This document shows positions 18,074 to 25,732 of a DNA stretch of 64,000 bases, piece after piece. The stretch's first letter is position 1, and each line of letters opens with the position of its first letter. The notes beneath the pieces are model-generated. The model was not told where the DNA came from. It made no database searches and saw only the letters and a program-made list of their open reading frames with translations. The stretch spans positions 45,363-109,362 of the forward strand of contig CAZVYN010000002.1 in NCBI GenBank assembly GCA_964631125.1. The letters run 5' to 3'. The translations under genes were made by a program, and so were the position numbers. This DNA comes from CAZVYN01 sp964631125 (GTDB taxonomy: Bacteria; Eisenbacteria; RBG-16-71-46; CAIMUX01).

Positions 18074-19431
18074 AAGGCGAGGGAGGCTGGGCGCGCTGGA
18101 CGCTCTTGCTCGTGCTCGTCGCGGCCATCGCCGGGCTGCTCGCGATGCTTCTCCTGGGCAACATCGCCGAACGCAAGCAAGAGGCGAAGAATCCGTTCTT
18201 CCGCGTGGTCGAACTGACCGATCAGACCGAGGACCCGGAGATCTGGGGGAAGAACTTCCCCTATCAGTACGACGGATACCGACGCACGGTCGACCAGACG
18301 CGCACGCGCTACGGCGGGAGCGAGGCGATCGCGCGGACTCCTTCGGACGCAGACCCGAGATCGATCGTCGCGCAGTCGCGACTGGAAGAAGATCCCCGGC
18401 TGAAGCGGATGTGGGACGGCTACGCGTTCTCCGTCGACTTCCGCGAGGAGCGGGGCCATGCCTTCATGTTGGTCGATCAGGAGTTCACCGACCGGCAGCA
18501 TGCCGCCAAACAACCGGGGGCCTGCTTGCACTGCCACGCTTCGGTCTATCTGGCCTACGAGAAGCTGGGCGACGGCGACATCACCGCCGGCTTCGAGAAG
18601 ATGAACCAGATGCCGTACGCCGAGGCGCGCCAGCACGTCACGCATCCGGTCGCGTGTATCGACTGCCACGACCCCGAGACAATGCAGCTCCGCGTGACGC
18701 GACCCGGGTTCCTGGAGGGGATCCGGGCGCTCGAGGCGATGAAGGGAGTCGCCGACTACGATCCGAACACGATGGCCACGCGCCAGGAGATGCGCAGCTT
18801 CGTCTGCGGCCAGTGCCACGTGGAGTACTACTTCAAGGGTCCGGAGAAGCGGCTCACCTACCCATGGGCGAAGGGGCTGAAGATCGAGCAGGTGCTCGAG
18901 TACTACGACGAGGATGGGCACAAGGACTGGACGCACGCTCGGACAGGGGCCGACGTCCTGAAAGCGCAGCACCCGGAATTCGAGATGTGGAGTCAGGGCA
19001 TCCACGCGCGGTCGGGCGTTGCGTGCGCCGACTGTCACATGCCGTACCAGCGAGTCGGGGCGCTCAAGGTGAGCGACCACCACATTCGCAGCCCGCTGCT
19101 GAACGTGAACGCGGCGTGTCAGTCCTGCCACCACTTTCCGGAAGCCGAGATGCTCGCGCGCGCGGAGCAGATCCAGTCGCGCACCTTCGCGCTGCGTAAT
19201 CGCGCGATGGATGCGCTCGTCGATCTGATCGACGACCTAGAGGAAGCTACCGTGGCGGGTCGGACGGATGAGGCGATCGGCGAGGCGCGGCGGCTGCAGC
19301 GGCAGGCGCAGTTCCGGCTCGACTACGTCGAGGCGGAGAACTCGATGGGGTTTCATGCGCCGCAGGAGGCGGCAAGGATCTTGGCGGAGTCGATCGACTA
19401 CTCGAGGCAGGGGCAGTTGATTTTGAAGTAA
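18070..19431 (+). CDS. nrfA: Ammonia-forming cytochrome c nitrite reductase NrfA
   Basis: A 453-residue pentaheme nitrite reductase that reduces nitrite to ammonium in the periplasm (dissimilatory ammonification). Heme sites in order are CLHCH, CIDCH, CGQCH, CADCH and CQSCH. The third site is followed by VEYYF, which carries the active-site Tyr, and AQHPEFE carries the active-site His. The first site corresponds to the catalytic heme, which is CXXCK in the E. coli enzyme but CXXCH here, the variant also known from Campylobacter. An N-terminal hydrophobic segment (WTLLLVLVAAIAGLLAMLLL) serves as signal or anchor. It is cotranscribed with nrfH and followed by a hairpin terminator. Confidence 0.95.
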   Translation: MKGEGGWARWTLLLVLVAAIAGLLAMLLLGNIAERKQEAKNPFFRVVELTDQTEDPEIWGKNFPYQYDGYRRTVDQTRTRYGGSEAIARTPSDADPRSIVAQSRLEEDPRLKRMWDGYAFSVDFREERGHAFMLVDQEFTDRQHAAKQPGACLHCHASVYLAYEKLGDGDITAGFEKMNQMPYAEARQHVTHPVACIDCHDPETMQLRVTRPGFLEGIRALEAMKGVADYDPNTMATRQEMRSFVCGQCHVEYYFKGPEKRLTYPWAKGLKIEQVLEYYDEDGHKDWTHARTGADVLKAQHPEFEMWSQGIHARSGVACADCHMPYQRVGALKVSDHHIRSPLLNVNAACQSCHHFPEAEMLARAEQIQSRTFALRNRAMDALVDLIDDLEEATVAGRTDEAIGEARRLQRQAQFRLDYVEAENSMGFHAPQEAARILAESIDYSRQGQLILK

Positions 19432-19454
19432 CCCGCCGCGTTGCGCGGCGGGTT
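19430..19454 (+). terminator. Terminator of nrfHA
   Basis: AACCCGCCGCG pairs perfectly with CGCGGCGGGTT over a three-base loop, starting within the nrfA stop codon and followed by GCTTTC. The stem is strong and the U tract short. Confidence 0.7.
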
Positions 19455-19531
19455 GCTTTCTGGCGACTCCGAGATGAACTCGAGGTTGCCTGGGTCTGTT
19501 GGGGTTCGAGTGGAAACGCTGTAAATGAGGT

Positions 19532-19554
19532 ACGCCGCGCGCAGCGCGCGGCGT
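19532..19554 (-). terminator. Hairpin after the TlpA-like gene
   Basis: ACGCCGCGCG and CGCGCGGCGT form a perfect ten-bp stem with loop CAG, just past the stop of the minus-strand TlpA-like gene. It may serve both convergent genes. No clear U tract is present. Confidence 0.55.
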
Positions 19555-19555
19555 G

Positions 19556-21139
19556 TCAGATTCCTCTGATCAGCGCGTTCCTGACGGAACGCGCTAATTC
19601 TTCTCCTCTACACGCCTCCCCCATCCCCGCCAACGATCCGTCTCGTCCCACCAGCACCGGATTCGGGATCCCCGTCACCATGTACGCGGCGACCAACGGA
19701 CCCTTCCAGTCCTGCTGGTCGTACATGTGGCGCCACGGCATGCCGTTCTCTGCGATCCACGCGCGGTAGGCCTCGGGCGTCGTCTTGTCGGCGTAGTCGA
19801 GAGAGATGGACAGGACCTCGAAGCCCTCGGGGTGGAGCTGCTCATAGGCGGCCTGGAGCGCCGGCAACTCCGCGCGGCAGGGTCCGCACCAAGTGGCCCA
19901 GAAGTCGATCAAGAGGACCTTGCCTTTGTACTGATCGAGGGAGACCGGCTTGCCGTCGATGTCCACGCCCGCGAGCGCGATCGGCCAGCGCGCGCTGACC
20001 ATGTCTTCTTGGAAGAAGATGCCGGCGACCTGCTTCGCTCCCGCATCGGCGGACCACGTGTCCCCGAACTGGCGGACGCGATCGGCCAACGAGGCGCGCG
20101 CGTCGCCCGCTTCGATCAGATCGAGCGTGAGGAGGAACGCGGCGGCGGCGCCTTCATGCTTCGCGCCGGCCGGAACCTGGCGCAGTTGCGCCCGCGCCTT
20201 GGCCGACTCACTCGCCCATCGCTCATCCTTCGCGTCTTCCAGGCGATAACGGCTGTAGGCGGCGACGCCGGAGCGATAGTGCGCCTCCGCCTTGCCCGCT
20301 TCGCTCGGCGAGCCGGCCAGGTACCGGTCGATCTCCCGCTGCGCCGCGTCACTCATGGCGCCCCACGGTTCGTAGGGCGACTCGATCCTGGAGACGGAGC
20401 GAACGCGCTCGAGGCCGTAGTCGAAATCGGCCGGAGGGTGCGCGCGCAATGTCGCGAGACGACGCGCTTCCAGGTCGAGGCGCGCTTGGGTCGTCTGATA
20501 CCCCTTCCAGATGCTGCCGTGCGCGCGGATCGTCTTCGTCTCGCGAGCGGCCCAGGCATCGAGACTGTCGACCGGAGGAATGCCGGGCGCGCCGGTATCG
20601 TACTCGGGCATGCCGGCGGCCAACTTCAGGTCGCCCGCCAGTCGATTGGCGCGCGACTGCTCGACCAGCGTCGCGAAGCGAGGATCGGCGTGGAGCGGCG
20701 TCAGATCGCTATCGCTCTCCAACTGCTCGGGATTGTCGAAGCCGCCCGCCACGAGCGCGGAGATCGCGGCCAACGCCGCGTCGAGCTTCCCCGCCTGCGC
20801 GAACGCGCACGCCTCGTTGTAGTGCGCGAGTCGACTCTTCGGGATCAGCACGTTCTGCGCCTGGAAGACGGCGACCGACTCGTCGAACTTCTTCGCGGAA
20901 AGGAGCGCGTAGCCGGAGTCGGTCAGCGCCGCGTATCGCGCGAGCAGCTCGGGCGTGTAGATCTCGGGACGCGCCTCAGCGGCGGGCGCGGAGGTCTTCG
21001 CGTCGCGGGCGTCACGCCCGGCGCAGGCCGAGAGCGAGAGGAGGAGAAGCGTGAACGGAGCAGCGACAGCGACTGGGACAGCGACTGCGCGGTAGTCAGA
21101 GCGCGATCGTCTGCCATGATTCTCGGGCGCTACGAACAT
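19556..21139 (-). CDS. TlpA-like thioredoxin lipoprotein with N-terminal TPR-like region
   Basis: A 527-residue protein. The N-terminus is a lipoprotein signal (TLLLLSLSACAG). Residues 60-350 are helical with TPR-like pairs (ALLSAKKFDESVAVFQAQN, CAFAQAGKLDAALAAISAL). The C-terminal 150 residues form a TlpA/AlkHP-type thioredoxin domain: KVLLIDFWATWCGPCRAELP with the CGPC redox pair, then the cis-Pro region GIPNPVLVGRDG. It probably works in the periplasm reducing cytochrome or envelope disulfides. The ATG at 21139 has AGGAG eight bases upstream and overlaps the desaturase gene by ten bases, so the pair forms an operon. Confidence 0.85.
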   Translation of the reverse strand: MFVAPENHGRRSRSDYRAVAVPVAVAAPFTLLLLSLSACAGRDARDAKTSAPAAEARPEIYTPELLARYAALTDSGYALLSAKKFDESVAVFQAQNVLIPKSRLAHYNEACAFAQAGKLDAALAAISALVAGGFDNPEQLESDSDLTPLHADPRFATLVEQSRANRLAGDLKLAAGMPEYDTGAPGIPPVDSLDAWAARETKTIRAHGSIWKGYQTTQARLDLEARRLATLRAHPPADFDYGLERVRSVSRIESPYEPWGAMSDAAQREIDRYLAGSPSEAGKAEAHYRSGVAAYSRYRLEDAKDERWASESAKARAQLRQVPAGAKHEGAAAAFLLTLDLIEAGDARASLADRVRQFGDTWSADAGAKQVAGIFFQEDMVSARWPIALAGVDIDGKPVSLDQYKGKVLLIDFWATWCGPCRAELPALQAAYEQLHPEGFEVLSISLDYADKTTPEAYRAWIAENGMPWRHMYDQQDWKGPLVAAYMVTGIPNPVLVGRDGSLAGMGEACRGEELARSVRNALIRGI

Positions 21140-22080
21140 GACGGCATCTCCTGTTGGTCGACGACGCGAAGGTCCACCCGGCGTGGCGGAGATTCTACCC
21201 CTCGAACCGGAACGCGAGCGTCGCGATTGTCTGCGAGCACACGGGCCGGCGCCTGATGCACATCCCAGATCAACCCGACTCGTTGGAAGACGCGCAGGAT
21301 CTCTCCGGTGATGTCCCATTCCCCCTTGAAGAACCCCTGCCTCATCGCGCCAGGGTAGTGGTGATGGTTGTTGTGCCATCCCTCGCCCAGCGTCAGCAAC
21401 GCGAGGCCGCGGTGGTTGCGGCTGTCGTCGGTGGTGGCGAAACGTCGCCAGCCGATGCGGTGCGAGAGCGAGTTGATCGTGTAGGTGCCGTGATAGAGCA
21501 CGACGGTCGAAACGCAGAAGCCCCAGATGAAGAGCTGCCACGCGTTCGTGCCGAGCGACGGCGCGATCCGCTCCAGGAGGGCTCCGAGCGCAAAGAGGAC
21601 GACCCCGAGCGCGGTCGGCACGAGCAGGTCGTGGCGATCGAGCCACCTGAGCTCGGGGAACTTCTGGAAGTCGGCCATCCCCTCGCGGGTCGAACGGAAG
21701 TTACTGCGCAGCCAGATCCATCCCACGTGGCTGTAGAAGAAGCCGTCTTGCACGGGAGAGTGCGTATCGCCCGGCTGATCGGAGAACCGGTGGTGATGGC
21801 GATGGTGCGACGCCCACCAGAGCGGCCCTTTCTGCGCGCAGGCGTTCGCCGCGACGGCGAAGACGAACTGCGCGGCGCGCGACGTCTTGAAGGTGCGGTG
21901 CGAGAAGTACCGATGGTAGAACGCCGTCACGGCGAACATGCGAACGAAGTAGAGGGCGACGCAGAGTGTGACGGAGAACGGACTCCAACCCACCCAGAAC
22001 ACGGCGAAGCAGGCGACGTGGAGGGCCAGGTACGGAATGAGGGCGCCCCACTCCAACGATCGTGCGGAATGCGAAGACAT
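21130..22080 (-). CDS. Acyl-CoA/fatty acid desaturase (delta-9 type)
   Basis: A 316-residue integral membrane di-iron desaturase. The three histidine boxes are HRYFSH, HRHHHRFSD and HNNHHHYPGA, in the spacing of stearoyl-CoA or acyl-lipid delta-9 desaturases. Several hydrophobic segments flank them (LALHVACFAVFWVGW, WQLFIWGFCVSTVVLYHG). It introduces double bonds into membrane fatty acids using O2. The ATG has AGGAG five bases upstream. The 3' end overlaps the start of the thioredoxin lipoprotein gene. It is divergent from the PAS/receiver gene, with about 155 bases between. Confidence 0.92.
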   Translation of the reverse strand: MSSHSARSLEWGALIPYLALHVACFAVFWVGWSPFSVTLCVALYFVRMFAVTAFYHRYFSHRTFKTSRAAQFVFAVAANACAQKGPLWWASHHRHHHRFSDQPGDTHSPVQDGFFYSHVGWIWLRSNFRSTREGMADFQKFPELRWLDRHDLLVPTALGVVLFALGALLERIAPSLGTNAWQLFIWGFCVSTVVLYHGTYTINSLSHRIGWRRFATTDDSRNHRGLALLTLGEGWHNNHHHYPGAMRQGFFKGEWDITGEILRVFQRVGLIWDVHQAPARVLADNRDARVPVRGVESPPRRVDLRVVDQQEMPSCS

Positions 22081-22237
22081 GCGACTCCTGGGCGACGAAG
22101 TTCGGTGGCGACGGGGCGGCGGGGCGACGATAGGGCAGTCGTGTGGGCCGAGCAACGAGTCGCTGTCGCATGCTTCGAGCGCGCCGCCCCGGAACTTGCT
22201 TCGGATCCCTGATTCGAAGGGCCTAGAGTGAGTGTCC

Positions 22238-23014
22238 ATGGCTGCATTTGATCGCAAGCACACAGTCGGTGAGGCGCCGGCCGAGGCCAAGCTTCGTCAC
22301 GCCGAAGGGGTGGCCGAGGCGAAGCTCCAGGCGGCCGAGGGCGTGGCCGACGAGAAGGTCGAGCAAGCCGAGATCGCCGCGGACAAGAGGCTGCTCCAAG
22401 CCCAGCGCGAGCTGGCCTACCAGCGCGACATCTTCGAGCGCTTCTTCGCGCTCTCGCTCGACATGATGTGTATCTCGTCTTCGGACGGATCTTTCCTGCG
22501 CGTCAGCCCGTCGTTCGATGCTCTCGGCTACAGCCGCGAAGAGCTGCTCTCGATCCCGGTCATGGATCTCGTCTACCCGGACGACCGCGTCATCTTGCGG
22601 GTCGAAGACAGTCAGATGGACGAGGAGCTGGCGCTCCGCGCCCTGGAGAAGAGCAACGTCGTCAATCCAGTGGTAGTGGAGCGGGATGGAGTCGAGGCGC
22701 TCGACTACCTCTTTGCCCGCGGCGCCCACGCCAACCGCGACCCGTCGGCGATGCCGCAGGTCGTGCTCCTCGACGTGAAGCTTCCGAAGCTCGACGGCCT
22801 CGAGGTGTTGGGGGAGCTGCGCAGCAACGAACTCACGAGGTACCTCCCGGTCGTCATCCTGACCTCCGCGATCGAGGACGAGGATCTCCTTCGCAGCTAT
22901 AGTCTCGGCGCCAATAGCTACGTGCGGAAACCGGTCGACTTCGTCCCGTTCATCGAGACCGTCCGCCAACTCGGGCTGTATTGGCTCGAACTGAATGAAG
23001 GGATGCCGCGCTGA
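22238..23014 (+). CDS. Chimeric protein: hendecad coiled coil, truncated PAS, Rcp1-type receiver
   Basis: A 258-residue protein in three parts. Residues 15-58 are four 11-residue repeats (AEAKLRHAEGV, AEAKLQAAEGV, ADEKVEQAEIA, ADKRLLQAQRE), a right-handed coiled-coil pattern. Residues 66-117 are the first half of a PAS domain (FALSLDMMCISSSDGSFLRV...LVYPDDR). The rest is a CheY-like receiver of the cyanobacterial Rcp1 type, with VEDSQMDEEL, phosphoacceptor Asp179 in LLDVKLPKLDG and SYVRKPVDF. The PAS stops mid-domain, directly joined to the receiver, so this looks like an in-frame deletion between a hybrid sensor kinase and a response regulator. No kinase or output domain remains. Confidence 0.8.
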   Translation: MAAFDRKHTVGEAPAEAKLRHAEGVAEAKLQAAEGVADEKVEQAEIAADKRLLQAQRELAYQRDIFERFFALSLDMMCISSSDGSFLRVSPSFDALGYSREELLSIPVMDLVYPDDRVILRVEDSQMDEELALRALEKSNVVNPVVVERDGVEALDYLFARGAHANRDPSAMPQVVLLDVKLPKLDGLEVLGELRSNELTRYLPVVILTSAIEDEDLLRSYSLGANSYVRKPVDFVPFIETVRQLGLYWLELNEGMPR

Positions 23015-23809
23015 ATGTCACGACTCGGCCGCAATGACCCCTGCCGCTGTGGCAGCGGGAAGAAGTACAAGCAGTGCTGCCTCGCTGCGGATGACGCCGC
23101 GCTCGTGGCTTCGCCCGAGTATCGGGCCGGCAAGTGGATGGAGATCGATGCGACGGTGGGACGTGCGATCCGGCGATTCGCCGAGACGCGCTTCGGGCCG
23201 GAATGGTCGCTCGCGGCCGAGCACGAGTTCCTGGCGGCGGCGCATGAAGATCATGAAGGGCATGGGGAGCACGAGCACTCGGCGGAGAACTGCGACCACC
23301 CGGAGGCCGACGTTTCCCTCGCGCCTGACTGGTCGCTCTACCACTTCCAGGCGGAAGAGGGAGTCTCCGTCGCCGACCTGTTCGCGGCGGAACGTCTCGA
23401 CACCCTCGACGCTCCGCAGCGAAAGTGGTTCGAGGCGCAGCGCGCCGCCTGGTTCTCGATTTGGGAGGTCCAGGTGGTCGAAGCAGGCATCGGCCTGCAG
23501 CTCACCGATCGGCTCACGGGTCAATCCTGCTTCGTGCATGACCCCGGGGCGTCCGCGGATCTAGTGCTACAAGACGGCATGCTGGCGCGGGTCGTGGAGT
23601 GCGATGGAATCTCGATCATCACGAGCGTGCATCCCGCGGCGTTGACCTCGGATGCGTTGGTGGAGATCGTCGACGAAGTCGCGGCGGCGCTAGAGGCGCC
23701 GGCTGGCTCGATCCCCGGCGCGTCGCTGAAGCGTCCCGAGGTTGCCCTCGGCCTTGCGCATGCGTGGGACACGCTAGTGATGGAGTTGATGGAGGCGCCG
23801 AGGGAGTAG
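23015..23809 (+). CDS. SEC-C motif protein
   Basis: A 264-residue protein beginning MSRLGRNDPCRCGSGKKYKQCC, which is the zinc-binding SEC-C motif found at the end of SecA and in many stand-alone proteins. The rest is acidic, with a His/Glu-rich loop (AHEDHEGHGEHEHSAE), and has no recognised domain. SEC-C modules bind Zn and often the ribosome. The ATG directly follows the stop of the PAS/receiver gene with no gap, so the two are coupled. Function is unknown. Confidence 0.75.
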   Translation: MSRLGRNDPCRCGSGKKYKQCCLAADDAALVASPEYRAGKWMEIDATVGRAIRRFAETRFGPEWSLAAEHEFLAAAHEDHEGHGEHEHSAENCDHPEADVSLAPDWSLYHFQAEEGVSVADLFAAERLDTLDAPQRKWFEAQRAAWFSIWEVQVVEAGIGLQLTDRLTGQSCFVHDPGASADLVLQDGMLARVVECDGISIITSVHPAALTSDALVEIVDEVAAALEAPAGSIPGASLKRPEVALGLAHAWDTLVMELMEAPRE

Positions 23810-24157
23810 CTCGGAGCGGGGCGCGGGGGGCGGCGTTGCACGGCGGCCGGCAGCAGCGGCGAGCGGCGGCGGGCAGCAGCGGCGGCCAGCGTCGGCAGCG
23901 GCGAGCGATCGGGACAGGCGCGGCTGGCGATTACTTCGCTCGAGAATATATTTGTCGAAATGATCTTTTTTTGTTGACAGATATAAGATGACGAACCACG
24001 TCGGAGATGTGCTGTCATGCAAATTCGGCGTGGAAGACGCCTGGGTGATCGCTGACGCGCGATCTCGACCGCAGACGGCCTCGCGACTATCTCACCGTTC
24101 CGAGCCTGGCCTGCGGCCCCCAGGCAGGCCGGAAAACCGGCGTGATATAGATGTGAA
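23810..24157. other. Gene-free stretch with degenerate GC repeats and an AT-rich promoter-like patch
   Basis: The 348 bases between the SEC-C and HNH genes start with degenerate GGCGGC/CAGCAGC-rich repeats (about 23820-23915). An AT-rich patch follows, with GAGAATATATTTG and a run of seven T, then TTGTTGACAGATATAAG, which contains a TTGACA -35-like hexamer near 23975. Nothing else supports a gene. The composition change suggests the HNH gene arrived with its own promoter. Confidence 0.5.
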
Positions 24158-25294
24158 ATGAACAATTACATCTCTTCGAATCAGCGCGGATCGACGACCG
24201 AAGTCCGTCCGAGTTCGCTTTCAGACCATGAGTTGCTCACGCGTCTACATCAGCTTGCCGCTCGCGAGAGCGAGGCGACAGCCTCGTTGATCGCGCACCT
24301 CGCCGAGTTCGATGTCCGGCGGCTCTACCTGGGCCAAGCCTGTTCATCGTTGTTCACTTACTGCACTGACGTGCTGCATCTGTCGGAGTACCAGTCGTAC
24401 GCGCGGATCGAGGCCGCGCGAGTCGCACGGAAGTTCCCGGTTGTCCTCGAGATGCTCGCGTGCGGCGACCTCAACCTGACGACGGTCGGTCTGCTCTCGC
24501 CCTGCCTCACGGAAACAAATCATCTCGCGCTGCTGGGAGCAGCTCGACACCGGAGCAAGCGCGAGGTCGCTCGATTGGCGGCCGATGCGCGGCCGCGCCC
24601 GACCGTACCCGATACGGTTCGTAAGTTGCCGTCGGCGGCGAGCGGCAGCGCGATACCTGCCAGCGCCACGCCGGTCGTGAAGGCGCCCTGCGGGGTCAAG
24701 TTGCCGGCAGGAGCACTGTTCCCTCCGACGACGCCGATGCCCTCGGCGCCATCGGCGCCATCCACGCGTCCTTCGGCGCGGGTCGCGACGACGGAGCCTC
24801 TTGGGTCGGACCGCTACAGGATCCAGTTCACGGCGACCGCAGAGGTACTCGAGAAGCTTCGACTCGCCCAGGACCTCCTCAGACATCAACTCCCGGACGG
24901 GAATCTCGATCGCGTCTTCGACCGCGCGCTGAGCGCACTGATCGAGCAGATCGGTCGCAAGAAGTTCGCCGCCAACGGTCCGCGCCGGTCGCCGCAGCGG
25001 AAGCAGCCGCTCGCATCGAAGCAGTCACGTCATTTGCCGGCCGAAGTGAAGCGTCGAGTCTGGGCACGCGACGGAGGGCGGTGCAGTTTTGTCGGTGAGA
25101 GCGAGCGGCGATGTCGCGAACTTGGTTTCTTGGAGTTCCACCACGTGGCCCCGTTCGCACGAGGTGGAGAGGCGACCGTCGAGAACATCGAGCTGCGGTG
25201 TCGCGCGCACAACCAACACGAAGCAGATCTGTGCTTCGGGACTGGGTCCGGACCCAGTTCGCGCCGCTCCTCAGCTCACGCCCACGGATCGTAG
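24158..25294 (+). CDS. HNH endonuclease-domain protein (DUF222-like)
   Basis: A 378-residue protein. The N-terminal part (LSDHELLTRLHQLAARESEA...ARIEAARVARKFP) resembles the helical region of the multicopy HNH/DUF222-like proteins. A Pro/Ala/Ser-rich linker (residues 150-210) joins it to a second helical region. The C-terminal 70 residues are an HNH-type fold with CSFVGESERRCRELGFLEFHHV, PFARGGEATVENIELRCRAHN; the HH pair and the AHN histidine are the metal-binding residues. These proteins are often present in many copies per genome and are suspected mobile or nuclease genes, with no proven role. The ATG lacks a good ribosome-binding site. Confidence 0.75.
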   Translation: MNNYISSNQRGSTTEVRPSSLSDHELLTRLHQLAARESEATASLIAHLAEFDVRRLYLGQACSSLFTYCTDVLHLSEYQSYARIEAARVARKFPVVLEMLACGDLNLTTVGLLSPCLTETNHLALLGAARHRSKREVARLAADARPRPTVPDTVRKLPSAASGSAIPASATPVVKAPCGVKLPAGALFPPTTPMPSAPSAPSTRPSARVATTEPLGSDRYRIQFTATAEVLEKLRLAQDLLRHQLPDGNLDRVFDRALSALIEQIGRKKFAANGPRRSPQRKQPLASKQSRHLPAEVKRRVWARDGGRCSFVGESERRCRELGFLEFHHVAPFARGGEATVENIELRCRAHNQHEADLCFGTGSGPSSRRSSAHAHGS

Positions 25295-25701
25295 GTGCCG
25301 ACGTTCCAGATGTGGCCCTCGAGGTCGCGGCAACTGAAGCCGCGGCCGCCGTACTCTTCGTCTTTGATCTCGATCAAAATGGACGCGCCGGCGGTCTTCG
25401 CTCGCTGGTAGACGGCGTCGGCATCGGCGACGACCAGATACGACGTCTGTGTCTCCGCGCCTCCGATTTCATCAGGCTGCTTGATCAGACTGCCGTACTC
25501 GCCCTCGCGCACCGGTCCGAGCATGACCATGCCGCCTCCGAGGGAGAGCTGCGCGTGCGCGATGGTGTCGTCGGGACCGGGAACGATGAGGTGCTTCTCG
25601 AATCCGAAGACCAAGCAGAGCCACTCGATGGCGGCGGTCGCTCGGCGATAGCTGAGACAGGGGACCACGCTGGTACGCAGGGGCTGCCTTGCCTCGGACA
25701 T
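25276..25701 (-). CDS. VOC-superfamily (glyoxalase/bleomycin-resistance-like) protein
   Basis: A 141-residue protein with two paired beta-alpha-beta-beta-beta modules of the VOC fold. It has VVPCLSYRRATAAIEWLCLVFGFE at the start, GGMVMLGP in the middle, and DEEYGGRGFSCRDLEGHIWNVGTY near the end (the Glu and His of that block are typical metal ligands). Such proteins are often called PhnB-like or glyoxalase-like; the substrate is unknown. A GAGGAGG site sits upstream of the ATG. The 3' end overlaps the end of the convergent HNH gene by 19 bases. Confidence 0.82.
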   Translation of the reverse strand: MSEARQPLRTSVVPCLSYRRATAAIEWLCLVFGFEKHLIVPGPDDTIAHAQLSLGGGMVMLGPVREGEYGSLIKQPDEIGGAETQTSYLVVADADAVYQRAKTAGASILIEIKDEEYGGRGFSCRDLEGHIWNVGTYDPWA

Positions 25702-25732
25702 GGGGACCTCCTCGAACTGTTCGGCGTGCAAC

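Noticed and set aside
19430..19554. A riboswitch between nrfA and the TlpA-like gene
   Set aside because: The two hairpins lie at convergent 3' ends and are best read as terminators.
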